From Candidatus Komeilibacteria bacterium (GTDB lineage: Bacteria; Patescibacteriota; Patescibacteriia; UBA1558; UBA10009), in NCBI GenBank assembly GCA_026396575.1, contig JAPLWM010000003.1:1-32952 (forward strand): a stretch of DNA of 32,952 nucleotides, written 5' to 3'. The notes below the pieces were generated by a model. It saw nothing but the letters and a program-made list of their open reading frames with translations, did no database searches and was not told where the DNA came from. Position numbers and translations under genes: made by a program. This document shows, one piece after another, positions 9,145-17,336 of the stretch; position 1 is the first letter of the stretch; each line of letters begins with the position of its first letter.

Positions 9145-10439
9145 TGGCCAAAAAACTCACTTACTATATCTGGCCCTTGGGCTGCGCCATGAATTATGCC
9201 GACGCCGAACGGGTAGCTATGGTTTTGGATGGGCTAGGAATGAAGCAAACCGGCGAAGAAAAAAAAGCCAACGTTATTGTGGCTATGGCTTGTTCGGTAA
9301 GGCAATCGGCCATTGACCGTATTTTAGGCAAAGCCGTTTTGTGGAAAAATTTTAAAAAACGCCAGTTAAAATTAACCCTGCTAAGCGGCTGTGTTTTGCC
9401 GGCTGATAAAACCAAGCTGGCTAAAATTTTCGATCTTACCTTTAACATTCTGGAACTGGGCAAATTGCCAACCATATTGGCTAAAAAACTTAAATTAAAA
9501 ACGGTTGTAAAAAATGCCGACGGCTTTTGGCAGATTCTGCCCAAACGGCAAAATAACTGGCAGGCTTTAATCCCCATTTCTTTCGGCTGCAATAAATTTT
9601 GCGCTTATTGCGCCGTGCCTTATACCAGGGGGCTGGAAAAAAACCGGCCGGCCAAAGAAATTCTAAACGAAATTAAGCAGGCAGTTAAAAATAAAGTAAA
9701 AGAAATAATTTTACTCGGGCAAACCGTTAATTCCTACACCAATCCCGAAACCGGTTCCAAAATCAAGGATTTTAACGATTTACTGGCCACTACCGCCCAA
9801 TTGGCGCCTCGGGCCTGGATTAGATTTTCTTCGCCCTACCCGACCGAATTCAACGACCGGCTTATTCAAACCGTGGCTAAATATCCCAATATCTGCAATT
9901 ATTTCCATTTGCCGGTGCAATCCGGTTCGGATAAAATTTTAAAATCCATGAATCGCCGTTACACCAAAGCCGAATACTTAAAAATAATCAAAACCATCAG
10001 GCAAATTATTCCTGCTTGCGCCATTACCACCGATACCATTGTGGGCTTCTGCGGCGAAACCAACGAGGATTTTAAACAAACTCTGGACCTATTTAAAAAA
10101 GCCCGCTTTGACATGGCCTATCTAGCACAATATTCACCCAGAGCCGGCACTGTTTCGGCCCGCACCATGCAAGATAACGTACCTAAAACAACCAAAGTAA
10201 AACGCGAGCGGATTTTAAACGCGCTTTTGACCAAAACCGCGGCTGCCAACAATAAAAAATACGCCAAACAAATTGTTGAGGTTTTAATTGAAAACCAGCG
10301 CAAAAACTTCCTGCTGGGCAAAACCGCCACTTTTAAAACGGTTAAAATTAAAACTTCCGATTCTTATCCCATTGGCAGCCTGGTTAAGGTAAAAATAACC
10401 AAAACCGCCGCCTTTGGCTTGGAAGGAGAAATCATATGA
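9144..10439 (+). CDS. miaB: MiaB-type tRNA methylthiotransferase (radical SAM)
   Basis: GCAMNYADAE N-terminal motif, radical SAM CNKFCAYC, HLPVQSGSDKILKSMNRRYT, TRAM-like tail. Confidence 0.92.
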   Translation: MAKKLTYYIWPLGCAMNYADAERVAMVLDGLGMKQTGEEKKANVIVAMACSVRQSAIDRILGKAVLWKNFKKRQLKLTLLSGCVLPADKTKLAKIFDLTFNILELGKLPTILAKKLKLKTVVKNADGFWQILPKRQNNWQALIPISFGCNKFCAYCAVPYTRGLEKNRPAKEILNEIKQAVKNKVKEIILLGQTVNSYTNPETGSKIKDFNDLLATTAQLAPRAWIRFSSPYPTEFNDRLIQTVAKYPNICNYFHLPVQSGSDKILKSMNRRYTKAEYLKIIKTIRQIIPACAITTDTIVGFCGETNEDFKQTLDLFKKARFDMAYLAQYSPRAGTVSARTMQDNVPKTTKVKRERILNALLTKTAAANNKKYAKQIVEVLIENQRKNFLLGKTATFKTVKIKTSDSYPIGSLVKVKITKTAAFGLEGEII

Positions 10440-10585
10440 AACCGCATCTTAAATTAACCAAAGCCGAAAAACGCGAACTGCTTAAAATTAAAGAGCGTTT
10501 TGCCCCAAAAGGCGGAACGCTGTCCGGCCAAATAGTTAAAATGAAAACCAGCAAGGGTTATTTAAAAAGGAAAAAGAACATTTAA
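10436..10585 (+). CDS. Small basic protein, 49 aa (MKPHLKLTKAEKRELLKIKERFAPKGGTLSGQIVKMKTSKGYLKRKKNI)
   Basis: Below track cutoff; ATGA overlap with miaB stop; AAGGAG Shine-Dalgarno upstream. Confidence 0.6.
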   Translation: MKPHLKLTKAEKRELLKIKERFAPKGGTLSGQIVKMKTSKGYLKRKKNI

Positions 10586-10600
10586 TTTTATTATCTTAAT

Positions 10601-10709
10601 CGCTCGGGCAAGCAAAAATTTGCTCGCTCCCACCCGCATCTCGTTGGTGGGACAAGGCGCATAATTATACGCCTCTACAAGCTTCACAAATTTTTCTTGC
10701 CCTCGCTCT
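10601..10709. repeat. Long imperfect inverted-repeat element, copy A
   Basis: GGGCAAGCAAAAATTTG (10606-10622) pairs with CAAATTTTTCTTGCCC (10687-10702); inner CCCACC/GGTGGG stem; same architecture as 15364-15484. Confidence 0.6.
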
Positions 10710-10710
10710 T

Positions 10711-11589
10711 ATGAAAAATAAACTGATTGTAATTTTAGGCCCTACCGCTTCAGGCAAAACCAAACTGGCCGTAAAACTGGCTCGCGTTTTTAAAGGTGAA
10801 ATCGTTTCAGCCGATTCCCGCCAAGTTTACCAGGGCCTGGATATCGGCACCGGCAAAGATTTAAAAGATTACTGCGCCATCCCTTATCATTTAATTGACG
10901 TAGCTAATCCTAAAAAAAGATTTTCCTTAAGCCGATACCAAACACTGGCTTACCGAGCTATTGATGATATTTTAAAAAGAGGCAAAACGCCGTTTTTGGT
11001 TGGCGGCAGCGGCTTGTATCTGCAATCGATAATTGACGGCTATCAATTAACCAAAGTTAAACCGAATCTTAAATTAAGAAATCAATTAAGCAAAAAATCA
11101 ATAAAACAACTGCAAGGTTTGGCTAAAAATTATAAAATAAAACTGAATCAATCGGATTTTAACAATAAACGCCGGTTAATCAGGGCGATTGAAATCAAAA
11201 AAGCAAGAAATCAAAAAAGCAAGAAATCAAATCCTAAATATAATTGTCTGTTACTGGGAATTAAATATCCTAGAGAGATTTTAAATAAACGGATTGACCA
11301 AAGGTTAAAAGAACGCCTGCAAAAACAGGGCCTGATCCAAGAAGTTAAAAAATTAAAAAAACAAGGTCTTTCCTGGAAAAAACTGGACGATTTTGGCCTG
11401 GAATACCGCTTTATCGGCCAATATCTGCAAGGCAAGTTGACTTATGAAGAAATGTTTAATAAACTGGCTATTGCCATTCATCAGTTCGCTAAAAGGCAAA
11501 TAACCTGGTTTAAGCGAGATCGGGCGATTATTTGGCTGGATAATAAAAAACAAGTAAAAAAATTGATTAAAAATTTTCTGCGGCTATAG
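10711..11589 (+). CDS. miaA: tRNA dimethylallyltransferase
   Basis: GPTASGKTKLAVKLA P-loop, VSADSRQVYQGLDIGTGK, GGSGLYLQ. Confidence 0.97.
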   Translation: MKNKLIVILGPTASGKTKLAVKLARVFKGEIVSADSRQVYQGLDIGTGKDLKDYCAIPYHLIDVANPKKRFSLSRYQTLAYRAIDDILKRGKTPFLVGGSGLYLQSIIDGYQLTKVKPNLKLRNQLSKKSIKQLQGLAKNYKIKLNQSDFNNKRRLIRAIEIKKARNQKSKKSNPKYNCLLLGIKYPREILNKRIDQRLKERLQKQGLIQEVKKLKKQGLSWKKLDDFGLEYRFIGQYLQGKLTYEEMFNKLAIAIHQFAKRQITWFKRDRAIIWLDNKKQVKKLIKNFLRL

Positions 11590-11654
11590 CTTAATGGATA
11601 AAGCGTAAGGTTCCGGTCCTTAAAATGGGGGTTCGATTCCTCCTAGCCGCACCA
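11580..11654 (+). tRNA. tRNA-Arg (anticodon CCG), CCA encoded
   Basis: GCGGCTA..TAGCCGC acceptor, GCTT/AAGC D stem, TAAGG-TTCCGGT-CCTTA anticodon arm, GGGGG-TTCGATT-CCTCC T arm, 3' ACCA; overlaps miaA 3' end by 10 nt. Confidence 0.95.
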
Positions 11655-11694
11655 TCCGCCTTCGCCCTTTAAGGGCTTCGGGGCATTGAAATTA

Positions 11695-11731
11695 AAAAAC
11701 AGCACTCAAATATTGAACGCTGTTTTTGTTT
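11695..11731. terminator. Bidirectional terminator between tRNA-Arg and gatB
   Basis: AAAAACAGC...GCTGTTTTT with flanking A/T runs. Confidence 0.7.
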
Positions 11732-11734
11732 TAT

Positions 11735-13255
11735 TTAAGACAATTTTTGGCGGAAAAGTTCGGCTAATTTTTCAGGATCAGCCTTGCCTTTTAATTCTTT
11801 CATGGCCAAGCCGATAAAAAATTTCAATAACGGCGTTTTGCCGGCTTTGTAATCGGATACTTGCTTAAAATTATCATTAATAATTTTTTCCACCGCCGCT
11901 GCCAGCGCCGTTTCATCGTCAACTTGCGCCAAATCATCTTCTTCCATAATATGCGAAGGGTCGCCGCCGGTAACAAACATTTTTTTCAAAATCAGCTGGG
12001 CCGCCGAACTGTTAACCTTGCGCTGGTAAACCAAAATAATGAATTCGGCAAAATTTTCCGGCGTAATTTTTAAATCGTAAACGCCCTGTCCGGCCTCGTT
12101 CATCAGCTTAAATAGCTCCGATAAAATCCAGCCGGAAACCAGCTTAGTGATTTTTTTGCCGTTTAGCTGCCAAATTTCTTCGCTGGTGCCCAAAGAATCG
12201 CCGGTAGCTTCCAGCCAAGCCCTGGCTTCGCTGACCGCTTTTTCAAAATAATCGGCTATGGCTTCATCTTCAACTAAAATTTTCGCATCCATGGCGCTGG
12301 CCTGATATTCTTTGATAAACCTTAATTTTTTGGCTCTGGGCAATTCCGGCAATTCGGCTTGAACTGCTTTGATCTGCTGAACCGTAAAAATCAAAGACGG
12401 CAAATCCGGCTCGGGAAAATAACGGTAATCGGCCGATTCTTCCTTATCCCGCTGTTCCACGGTTTTCATGGCCTGTTCATCCCAGCCGCGGGTGGACTGC
12501 GTATTTGGCGGCGTGCCTAAGTTCCATAATTCGGTTTGGCGCTTAATTTCGTAATTTAAGGCCTTTTCCACGAATTTAAAAGAATTGATATTTTTAATTT
12601 CGGTTTTGGGATATAGTTTTGTTTCGCCGATTGGCCCCTCGGCTCCGCTCGGGACAGGCCTAAGTGAAATATTGGCATCGCATCTTAAATGCCCTTTTTC
12701 CATATCGGCGTCCGAAACTTTTAAATAACGGGCCAGCAACCTTAACTCCTGCAAAAACGCCTTGGCTACGGCCGGCGATTTAATTTCCGGCTTGGTGACG
12801 ATTTCCGCCAGCGGCGTGCCGGCGCGGTTGTAATCAACCAAAGTGGCGTCTTTAGAGTGGAAATTCTTAGCCGCGTCTTCTTCCAAATGCAAGCGCTCAA
12901 TGCCGATCCGCTCTTCTTCTTCGTTAACCACTACCGTTAAATGGCCGTCTGAAGCCAATGGTTCTTTATACTGGGAAATTTGATAGCCCTTGGCCAGATC
13001 CGGATAAAAATAATTTTTTCGAGCCCAAACCGATTTTTTATTAATACCCAAAGCCAAAGCCAAAGCCAGCTTAACGCCCATTTTTACCGCCGCTTCATTA
13101 ACTACCGGCAAAGTGCCGGGATGCCCCAAACAAATCGGGCAAACCGTGGTATTGGCGGGCTCGTTTTCGCCCGAATTGGAGCAGCTGCAAAACATCTTGC
13201 TTTTGGTTTTAAGCTGGATATGAATTTCCAGGCCGATGATTGGTTCTAAATTCAT
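11735..13255 (-). CDS. gatB: Aspartyl/glutamyl-tRNA amidotransferase subunit B
   Basis: EPIIGLEIHIQLKTKSKMFC, CPICLGHPGTLPV, DYNRAGTPLAEIVT, DYRYFPEPDLP. Confidence 0.97.
   Translation of the reverse strand: MNLEPIIGLEIHIQLKTKSKMFCSCSNSGENEPANTTVCPICLGHPGTLPVVNEAAVKMGVKLALALALGINKKSVWARKNYFYPDLAKGYQISQYKEPLASDGHLTVVVNEEEERIGIERLHLEEDAAKNFHSKDATLVDYNRAGTPLAEIVTKPEIKSPAVAKAFLQELRLLARYLKVSDADMEKGHLRCDANISLRPVPSGAEGPIGETKLYPKTEIKNINSFKFVEKALNYEIKRQTELWNLGTPPNTQSTRGWDEQAMKTVEQRDKEESADYRYFPEPDLPSLIFTVQQIKAVQAELPELPRAKKLRFIKEYQASAMDAKILVEDEAIADYFEKAVSEARAWLEATGDSLGTSEEIWQLNGKKITKLVSGWILSELFKLMNEAGQGVYDLKITPENFAEFIILVYQRKVNSSAAQLILKKMFVTGGDPSHIMEEDDLAQVDDETALAAAVEKIINDNFKQVSDYKAGKTPLLKFFIGLAMKELKGKADPEKLAELFRQKLS
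12635..12661. repeat. Short palindromic-type element inside gatB (encodes RPVPSGAEGP)
   Basis: Sense strand GCCTGTCCCGAGCGGAGCCGAGGGG matches GCCTGTCCCGAGCGATAGCGAGGGA at 23061-23085. Confidence 0.7.
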
Positions 13256-13258
13256 AAA

Positions 13259-13858
13259 TTATTTTATTTCTTTAATCTTTTTTTCAATGGCTTTTAAAAT
13301 ATCCACCTGCACTTCTTCAATTTCCTGGTTGGCATTAACCACGGCCCAGCCGAAACGGGCAGCCAGCTCCAAATGGTTCAGCCGGCATTTTTCCATTAAC
13401 TCGTCGTTGCCTTCGTGCAAATGCCCGGCTTCCTTGGCTTCAATAAATCTTTCACCGTCCAGTAAAATTTCCACATCGGGCTTGAGCAAAGCGCTGTTGG
13501 CGGCGATTAATTTTTCCAAATCGGCGCCCTTGCTCCAGCCCCAAGCCAAACCGGTGCCGATGTAATCTTCAGCCACCACGTTTACGCCTTCGCTGATCAG
13601 TTTAATTAATTGCAACTGATAATCCAGCCGGTTTTTGGTATACAAGGCCTGCAATTCCTCTTCGGAAATCTGCTGGCCAGCTTTGCCCCTTAAAACCTCG
13701 TTAATTTGCGGGCCGGTTGGGGTAAGGTCGTAAATCGGATATTTTAAATACTGGGACGGCAAACCGGCTTTAACAAACGAATCGGCTAAAAGCAAGGCCT
13801 GGGTGGATTTGCCCAGATTATTGATGCCGTAAATAACGATAAAAAGGCCTTCAGGCAT
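13259..13858 (-). CDS. Thymidylate kinase-like P-loop kinase (divergent)
   Basis: Walker A GINNLGKST, TMPK-like layout; conserved DR(Y/S) motif replaced by EDYIGTG. Confidence 0.75.
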   Translation of the reverse strand: MPEGLFIVIYGINNLGKSTQALLLADSFVKAGLPSQYLKYPIYDLTPTGPQINEVLRGKAGQQISEEELQALYTKNRLDYQLQLIKLISEGVNVVAEDYIGTGLAWGWSKGADLEKLIAANSALLKPDVEILLDGERFIEAKEAGHLHEGNDELMEKCRLNHLELAARFGWAVVNANQEIEEVQVDILKAIEKKIKEIK

Positions 13859-13893
13859 GGCTTTATTTTACCTTAAATAAAGCCATTTTACAA

Positions 13894-13933
13894 TAAAAAA
13901 ATCCGCGTTGTTTATGATAAACAAACGCGGAAT
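13894..13933 (-). terminator. Rho-independent terminator downstream of the 146-aa orphan ORF
   Basis: Minus strand TCCGCGTTTGTTTATCATAAACAACGCGGATTTTTTT. Confidence 0.8.
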
Positions 13934-13955
13934 CGTACTTTGCCACAATCAGCAT

Positions 13956-14396
13956 TTACACGGGATTGTGTAGTAAAGCGGGCATCTTGACATTGTAACC
14001 ACGAAACAGCCAGTGCCAACTCCAGCTCCACAAACCCGTTTTAGGGTCACGATAGAGGTAACGGGCCTCTCTTTCCGAAAGGAAATGGTATCTGTGGTTG
14101 GAAGTAAAATACCCCGTCCCCCAAAAATTTACCTCCAACGGCTCCCATTCGGGCGGAATGCATTCCGGATGGGCAAGGAACCCATCTAAAATACAAGCGT
14201 TGCAAACCGGCTTGTGCTTTAGGTCGTAATTAAAAAGGATTTCTCCTTCTACAGAGCCTGAATCCTGGCAGCGAGAAACGTAGAGTGAAAAATTCCGAGG
14301 ATCCAACTCTATTAGTCCGCCCTGCTTATGGTCTGCAACCATCCAACCATCAGGCATAAATGGTGGATCGTCGCAGTTGATGATAATTTGGCTCAA
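13956..14396 (-). CDS. Hypothetical protein, 146 aa (orphan), TTG start
   Basis: ORF with strong SD AAGGAGG upstream of a TTG start, own terminator. Confidence 0.65.
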   Translation of the reverse strand: MSQIIINCDDPPFMPDGWMVADHKQGGLIELDPRNFSLYVSRCQDSGSVEGEILFNYDLKHKPVCNACILDGFLAHPECIPPEWEPLEVNFWGTGYFTSNHRYHFLSEREARYLYRDPKTGLWSWSWHWLFRGYNVKMPALLHNPV

Positions 14397-14507
14397 TTTG
14401 CCTCCTTATTTGAATTTTGCAATATTGTTCTTAAATGAACAAATGCAATTATATATATACTACATTTTATAATAATTGTCAATATTATAATAATTCAAAT
14501 TATTTAG

Positions 14508-14513
14508 TATAAT
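14508..14513 (+). promoter_or_regulatory. -10 box upstream of thyA
   Basis: TATAAT in AT-rich intergenic region, ATG at 14538. Confidence 0.4.
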
Positions 14514-14537
14514 GTAATAAGTATATTTAATAATACC

Positions 14538-15350
14538 ATGAAACAATACTTATCACTCCTTCAAGAAATCCTGGATAAAGGCGTGGCTAAAGAAGACCGT
14601 ACCGGAACAGGCACTATTTCCCTGTTTGGCGCGCAGAGGCGCTATAATTTAGCCGAGGGCTTTCCTTTGGTAACTACCAAAAAAATCCATTTAAAATCCA
14701 TAATTTACGAATTATTGTGGTTTTTGCGCGGTGATACCAATATTAAATACTTGAATGACAACGGCGTTACCATTTGGAACGAATGGGCTGACCAAAACGG
14801 CGATTTGGGCCCGATTTACGGCAAGCAATGGACGGCCTGGGAAGGCAAAGACGGGGTTAAAATAAACCAAATCCAACAAGTTGTGGATTTAATCAAGCAA
14901 AATCCCGACAGTAGGCGAATGATTGTTTCCGGCTGGAACGTGGCCGATTTACAGCAACTGATCAACGGTAAAAAAACCGCTCCCCCGCCCTGCCACACCA
15001 TGTTCCAATTTTACGTAGCCGATAATAAACTTTCGTGCCAGCTATACCAACGCAGTGCCGATGTATTTTTGGGCGTGCCATTTAATATTGCTTCTTATGC
15101 TTTATTTACCATGATGATGGCTCAAGTTACCGGCAAAGAACTCGGGGACTTTGTCCATACTTTTGGCGACGTGCATATTTATAAAAATCATATGGACCAA
15201 GTTAAACTCCAGCTTTCACGAACGCCAAAAAATTTGCCAATTATGAAAATTAACCCTGAAATTAAAGATATTTTTGGTTTTAAATACGAAGATTTTACTT
15301 TGGAAAATTATAACCCTGAATCGGGCATTAAAGCGCCAATCGCTATTTAA
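14538..15350 (+). CDS. thyA: Thymidylate synthase
   Basis: [34 protein letters not shown] catalytic Cys, [18 protein letters not shown]. Confidence 0.98.
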   Translation: MKQYLSLLQEILDKGVAKEDRTGTGTISLFGAQRRYNLAEGFPLVTTKKIHLKSIIYELLWFLRGDTNIKYLNDNGVTIWNEWADQNGDLGPIYGKQWTAWEGKDGVKINQIQQVVDLIKQNPDSRRMIVSGWNVADLQQLINGKKTAPPPCHTMFQFYVADNKLSCQLYQRSADVFLGVPFNIASYALFTMMMAQVTGKELGDFVHTFGDVHIYKNHMDQVKLQLSRTPKNLPIMKINPEIKDIFGFKYEDFTLENYNPESGIKAPIAI

Positions 15351-15363
15351 TTACTCTTAATTT

Positions 15364-15484
15364 AGCGCTCGCACGGAAGTAAAAAATTTTGCTCCTTCGC
15401 ACCCACACCCTCCGTCCGCCTTCGGCGGCCTGTCGGTGTGGGTAACCCGCAGTCGCTGCAATTTTTTCTTCCGCTGCTCGCGCT
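15364..15484. repeat. Long imperfect inverted-repeat element, copy B
   Basis: AGCGCTCGCACGGAAGTAAAAAATTTTGC vs GCAATTTTTTCTTCCGCTGCTCGCGCT; inner CCCACACC/GGTGTGGG and CCGCCTTCGGCGG stems. Confidence 0.6.
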
Positions 15485-15500
15485 ATTGATAAACAAAACA

Positions 15501-16010
15501 ATGAAAAATTTTTCCATCATCGCCGCGGCGGACCAAAAACTGGGCATTGGCATAAACAACCGCCTGCCTTGGAATTTAAAGGCTGATCTTAAACATTTTA
15601 GTACTATTACTATTGGTAATAAAAACAATGCGGTAATTATGGGCTTAAATACCTGGAAATCGTTGCCGGAAAAATTCCGCCCGTTAAAGGAACGGCTGAA
15701 TGTAGTTTTATCTAAAGAAAAACTGCTAGATTTGCCCGCGGAAGTTTTAAACTTCCAATCACTGGACGAGGCGCTAAACGCCTTGGAGCGAAAAAATGTT
15801 GATAATGTATTTATTATCGGCGGGGCTATGCTTTATGCCGCTGCCATTACCCATCCCTCCTGCCAAACAATTTATCTAACCGAAATTGAAGGTGTTTTTA
15901 AATGCGACACTTTTTTCCCGGCTATTCCCAGTGAATTCAAAAAAATTGAAACGGGAGAACTTAATGAAGAAAACGGGATAAAGTTCCGGTTTTGCGTCTA
16001 TCAAAAATAG
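15501..16010 (+). CDS. folA: Dihydrofolate reductase (start corrected to MKNFSIIAAADQ)
   Basis: KLGIGINNRLPWNLKADLKHF, MGLNTWKSLPEKFRPL, IIGGAMLY. Confidence 0.93.
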   Translation: MKNFSIIAAADQKLGIGINNRLPWNLKADLKHFSTITIGNKNNAVIMGLNTWKSLPEKFRPLKERLNVVLSKEKLLDLPAEVLNFQSLDEALNALERKNVDNVFIIGGAMLYAAAITHPSCQTIYLTEIEGVFKCDTFFPAIPSEFKKIETGELNEENGIKFRFCVYQK

Positions 16011-16012
16011 CT

Positions 16013-16053
16013 TTAAAAAAAGAGGGGTGATCTGTGACAGACCGCCCCTTTTT
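16013..16053. terminator. Bidirectional terminator between folA and the convergent orphan ORF
   Basis: AGGGG(TGATCTGTGACAGACCG)CCCCT with A-run and T-run on either side. Confidence 0.75.
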
Positions 16054-16096
16054 CGTTTGACGCGCAGGTTACGTGCAGCTAATGAGGACGCATTAC

Positions 16097-16495
16097 TCAC
16101 CCTCCTTTTGATGTTGAGCGCTTCATTATAGCCCATGATGGGACTACAATTTGCACACATATGCCCCAGTTTTCTTGCCAGCTTTCCATGCCGTCCCACC
16201 AAAGGTCAACTTGACCAATGATCTCATTCCGCGAATGATGAAGCCGGCAAGTCAGACTGAAAAGCTTAGTCAGCTCTTCTCCCAACTCACTGGGAATCAA
16301 TCCATTGGCCACGGCTTCATCAATCTGCTCAAAGGCCACAAAGGAAATTTTGACCCTCGGTTGCTCAAACTTATAGTCACTCACAACCTTGGAAACCCAG
16401 GCCTTGGGTTTAATTTCCTTTTTGACGGCGCCAACTCCTTCGGCGACAGGGCACAGATCTTGTGCGACGCCGTCCGACTGTTGCTCATTCAACAT
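16097..16495 (-). CDS. Hypothetical protein, 132 aa (orphan)
   Basis: ORF with SD GGAGG 4-5 nt before ATG; terminator downstream. Confidence 0.6.
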   Translation of the reverse strand: MLNEQQSDGVAQDLCPVAEGVGAVKKEIKPKAWVSKVVSDYKFEQPRVKISFVAFEQIDEAVANGLIPSELGEELTKLFSLTCRLHHSRNEIIGQVDLWWDGMESWQENWGICVQIVVPSWAIMKRSTSKGG

Positions 16496-16540
16496 TTTTC
16501 CTCCAAGTAATATTGCCTCAATGAACCATTTTGATAATCA

Positions 16541-16572
16541 GGGAGGCGCGGCAGGCATTCACCGCGCCTCCC
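16541..16572. other. Strong GC-rich hairpin between the two orphan ORFs
   Basis: GGGAGGCGCGG-CAGGCATTCA-CCGCGCCTCCC, 11-bp perfect stem. Confidence 0.75.
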
Positions 16573-16627
16573 TTTGGATGAAGGATGATGGGCTTTGCTT
16601 GGTACCCTGATGTACCTGAACTAAAAC

Positions 16628-16807
16628 CTAGTCATCATCATCGTCATCTTCCTCTCCCTGATAATTGCCGCCGTTGTCGTAACGACTCACGCGGCCATCA
16701 TCACTCGGGACGGTAAAGCCGTCGTATGTGACAATATGATGCAGCGGCGCTTCATTGTCACGAACGATCCAGCTCTTGTCCCCTTCCTGTTCTCTTCGAT
16801 CGGACAT
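16628..16807 (-). CDS. Hypothetical small protein with poly-Asp C-terminus (orphan); start at MSDRREQ
   Basis: SD CGGAGGA before ATG at 16807; C-terminus GEEDDDDDD. Confidence 0.55.
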   Translation of the reverse strand: MSDRREQEGDKSWIVRDNEAPLHHIVTYDGFTVPSDDGRVSRYDNGGNYQGEEDDDDDD

Positions 16808-16832
16808 GCTGTCCTCCGAATAATGAACGAAA

Positions 16833-16960
16833 AACACCCTGATAAACGAAAGCCTCTCCGGGCGTGGTTAGAGAGGTTGGTTTAGCGGGGTGTTGATTGA
16901 TTGTCTAGTTTCTAATCTTGAATTTTAATTGAACGCCAAACCAACTTCTCCAAACGGAGA
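16833..16960 (-). promoter_or_regulatory. Structured leader with mutually exclusive stems (attenuator-like)
   Basis: 16934-16950 pairs with 16871-16887 (15/17 identical to complement); alternatively 16871-16876 pairs with 16853-16858 inside an outer AACACCC/GGGTGTT stem followed by a T-run. Confidence 0.45.
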
Positions 16961-16998
16961 GCTGATTTGATGATGCAATTGTTGTAAAATATTTACTT

Positions 16999-17295
16999 TC
17001 ATAATAATTTTAATTTTTTAAGCATTAGGCGGTATCCGCCCTGACCGTGGTTTAACCAATAAGCTACCCTGGCTACGGTAGTTGAGCTCATGCCCACTTG
17101 TTTAGCGATATCTCGATACGGTTCATTATCATTAATTTTTTTAACTGCCTGCCATCTATCCGCCATAGCCGTCATTTCTTGAATCGTGCATAAATCCCTG
17201 AAAAACCGGCGGCATTCTTCCTTGGTTTTAAGCCGCAATACGGCTTGCCAAAGCTCTTCGGCTTTCTTTTGGCTGTAAGGATGGCTATGATGCAT
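16999..17295 (-). CDS. TrpR-like YerC/YecD family DNA-binding protein
   Basis: LCTIQEMTAMADRWQAVKKI...YRDIAKQVGMSSTTVARVAYWLNHGQGGY. Confidence 0.9.
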   Translation of the reverse strand: MHHSHPYSQKKAEELWQAVLRLKTKEECRRFFRDLCTIQEMTAMADRWQAVKKINDNEPYRDIAKQVGMSSTTVARVAYWLNHGQGGYRLMLKKLKLL

Positions 17296-17336
17296 ATAAA
17301 TCCCTGATAAATTAAGGTTTTGATTATCCTTGTATC

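Noticed and set aside
15362-15628. 88-aa minus ORF over the thyA-folA gap
   Set aside because: Overlaps the inverted-repeat element and folA antisense; repeat-derived translation
16151-16610. Plus-strand 119-aa and 73-aa ORFs opposite the 132-aa orphan
   Set aside because: The minus frame has a strong SD and terminator; the plus frames have neither
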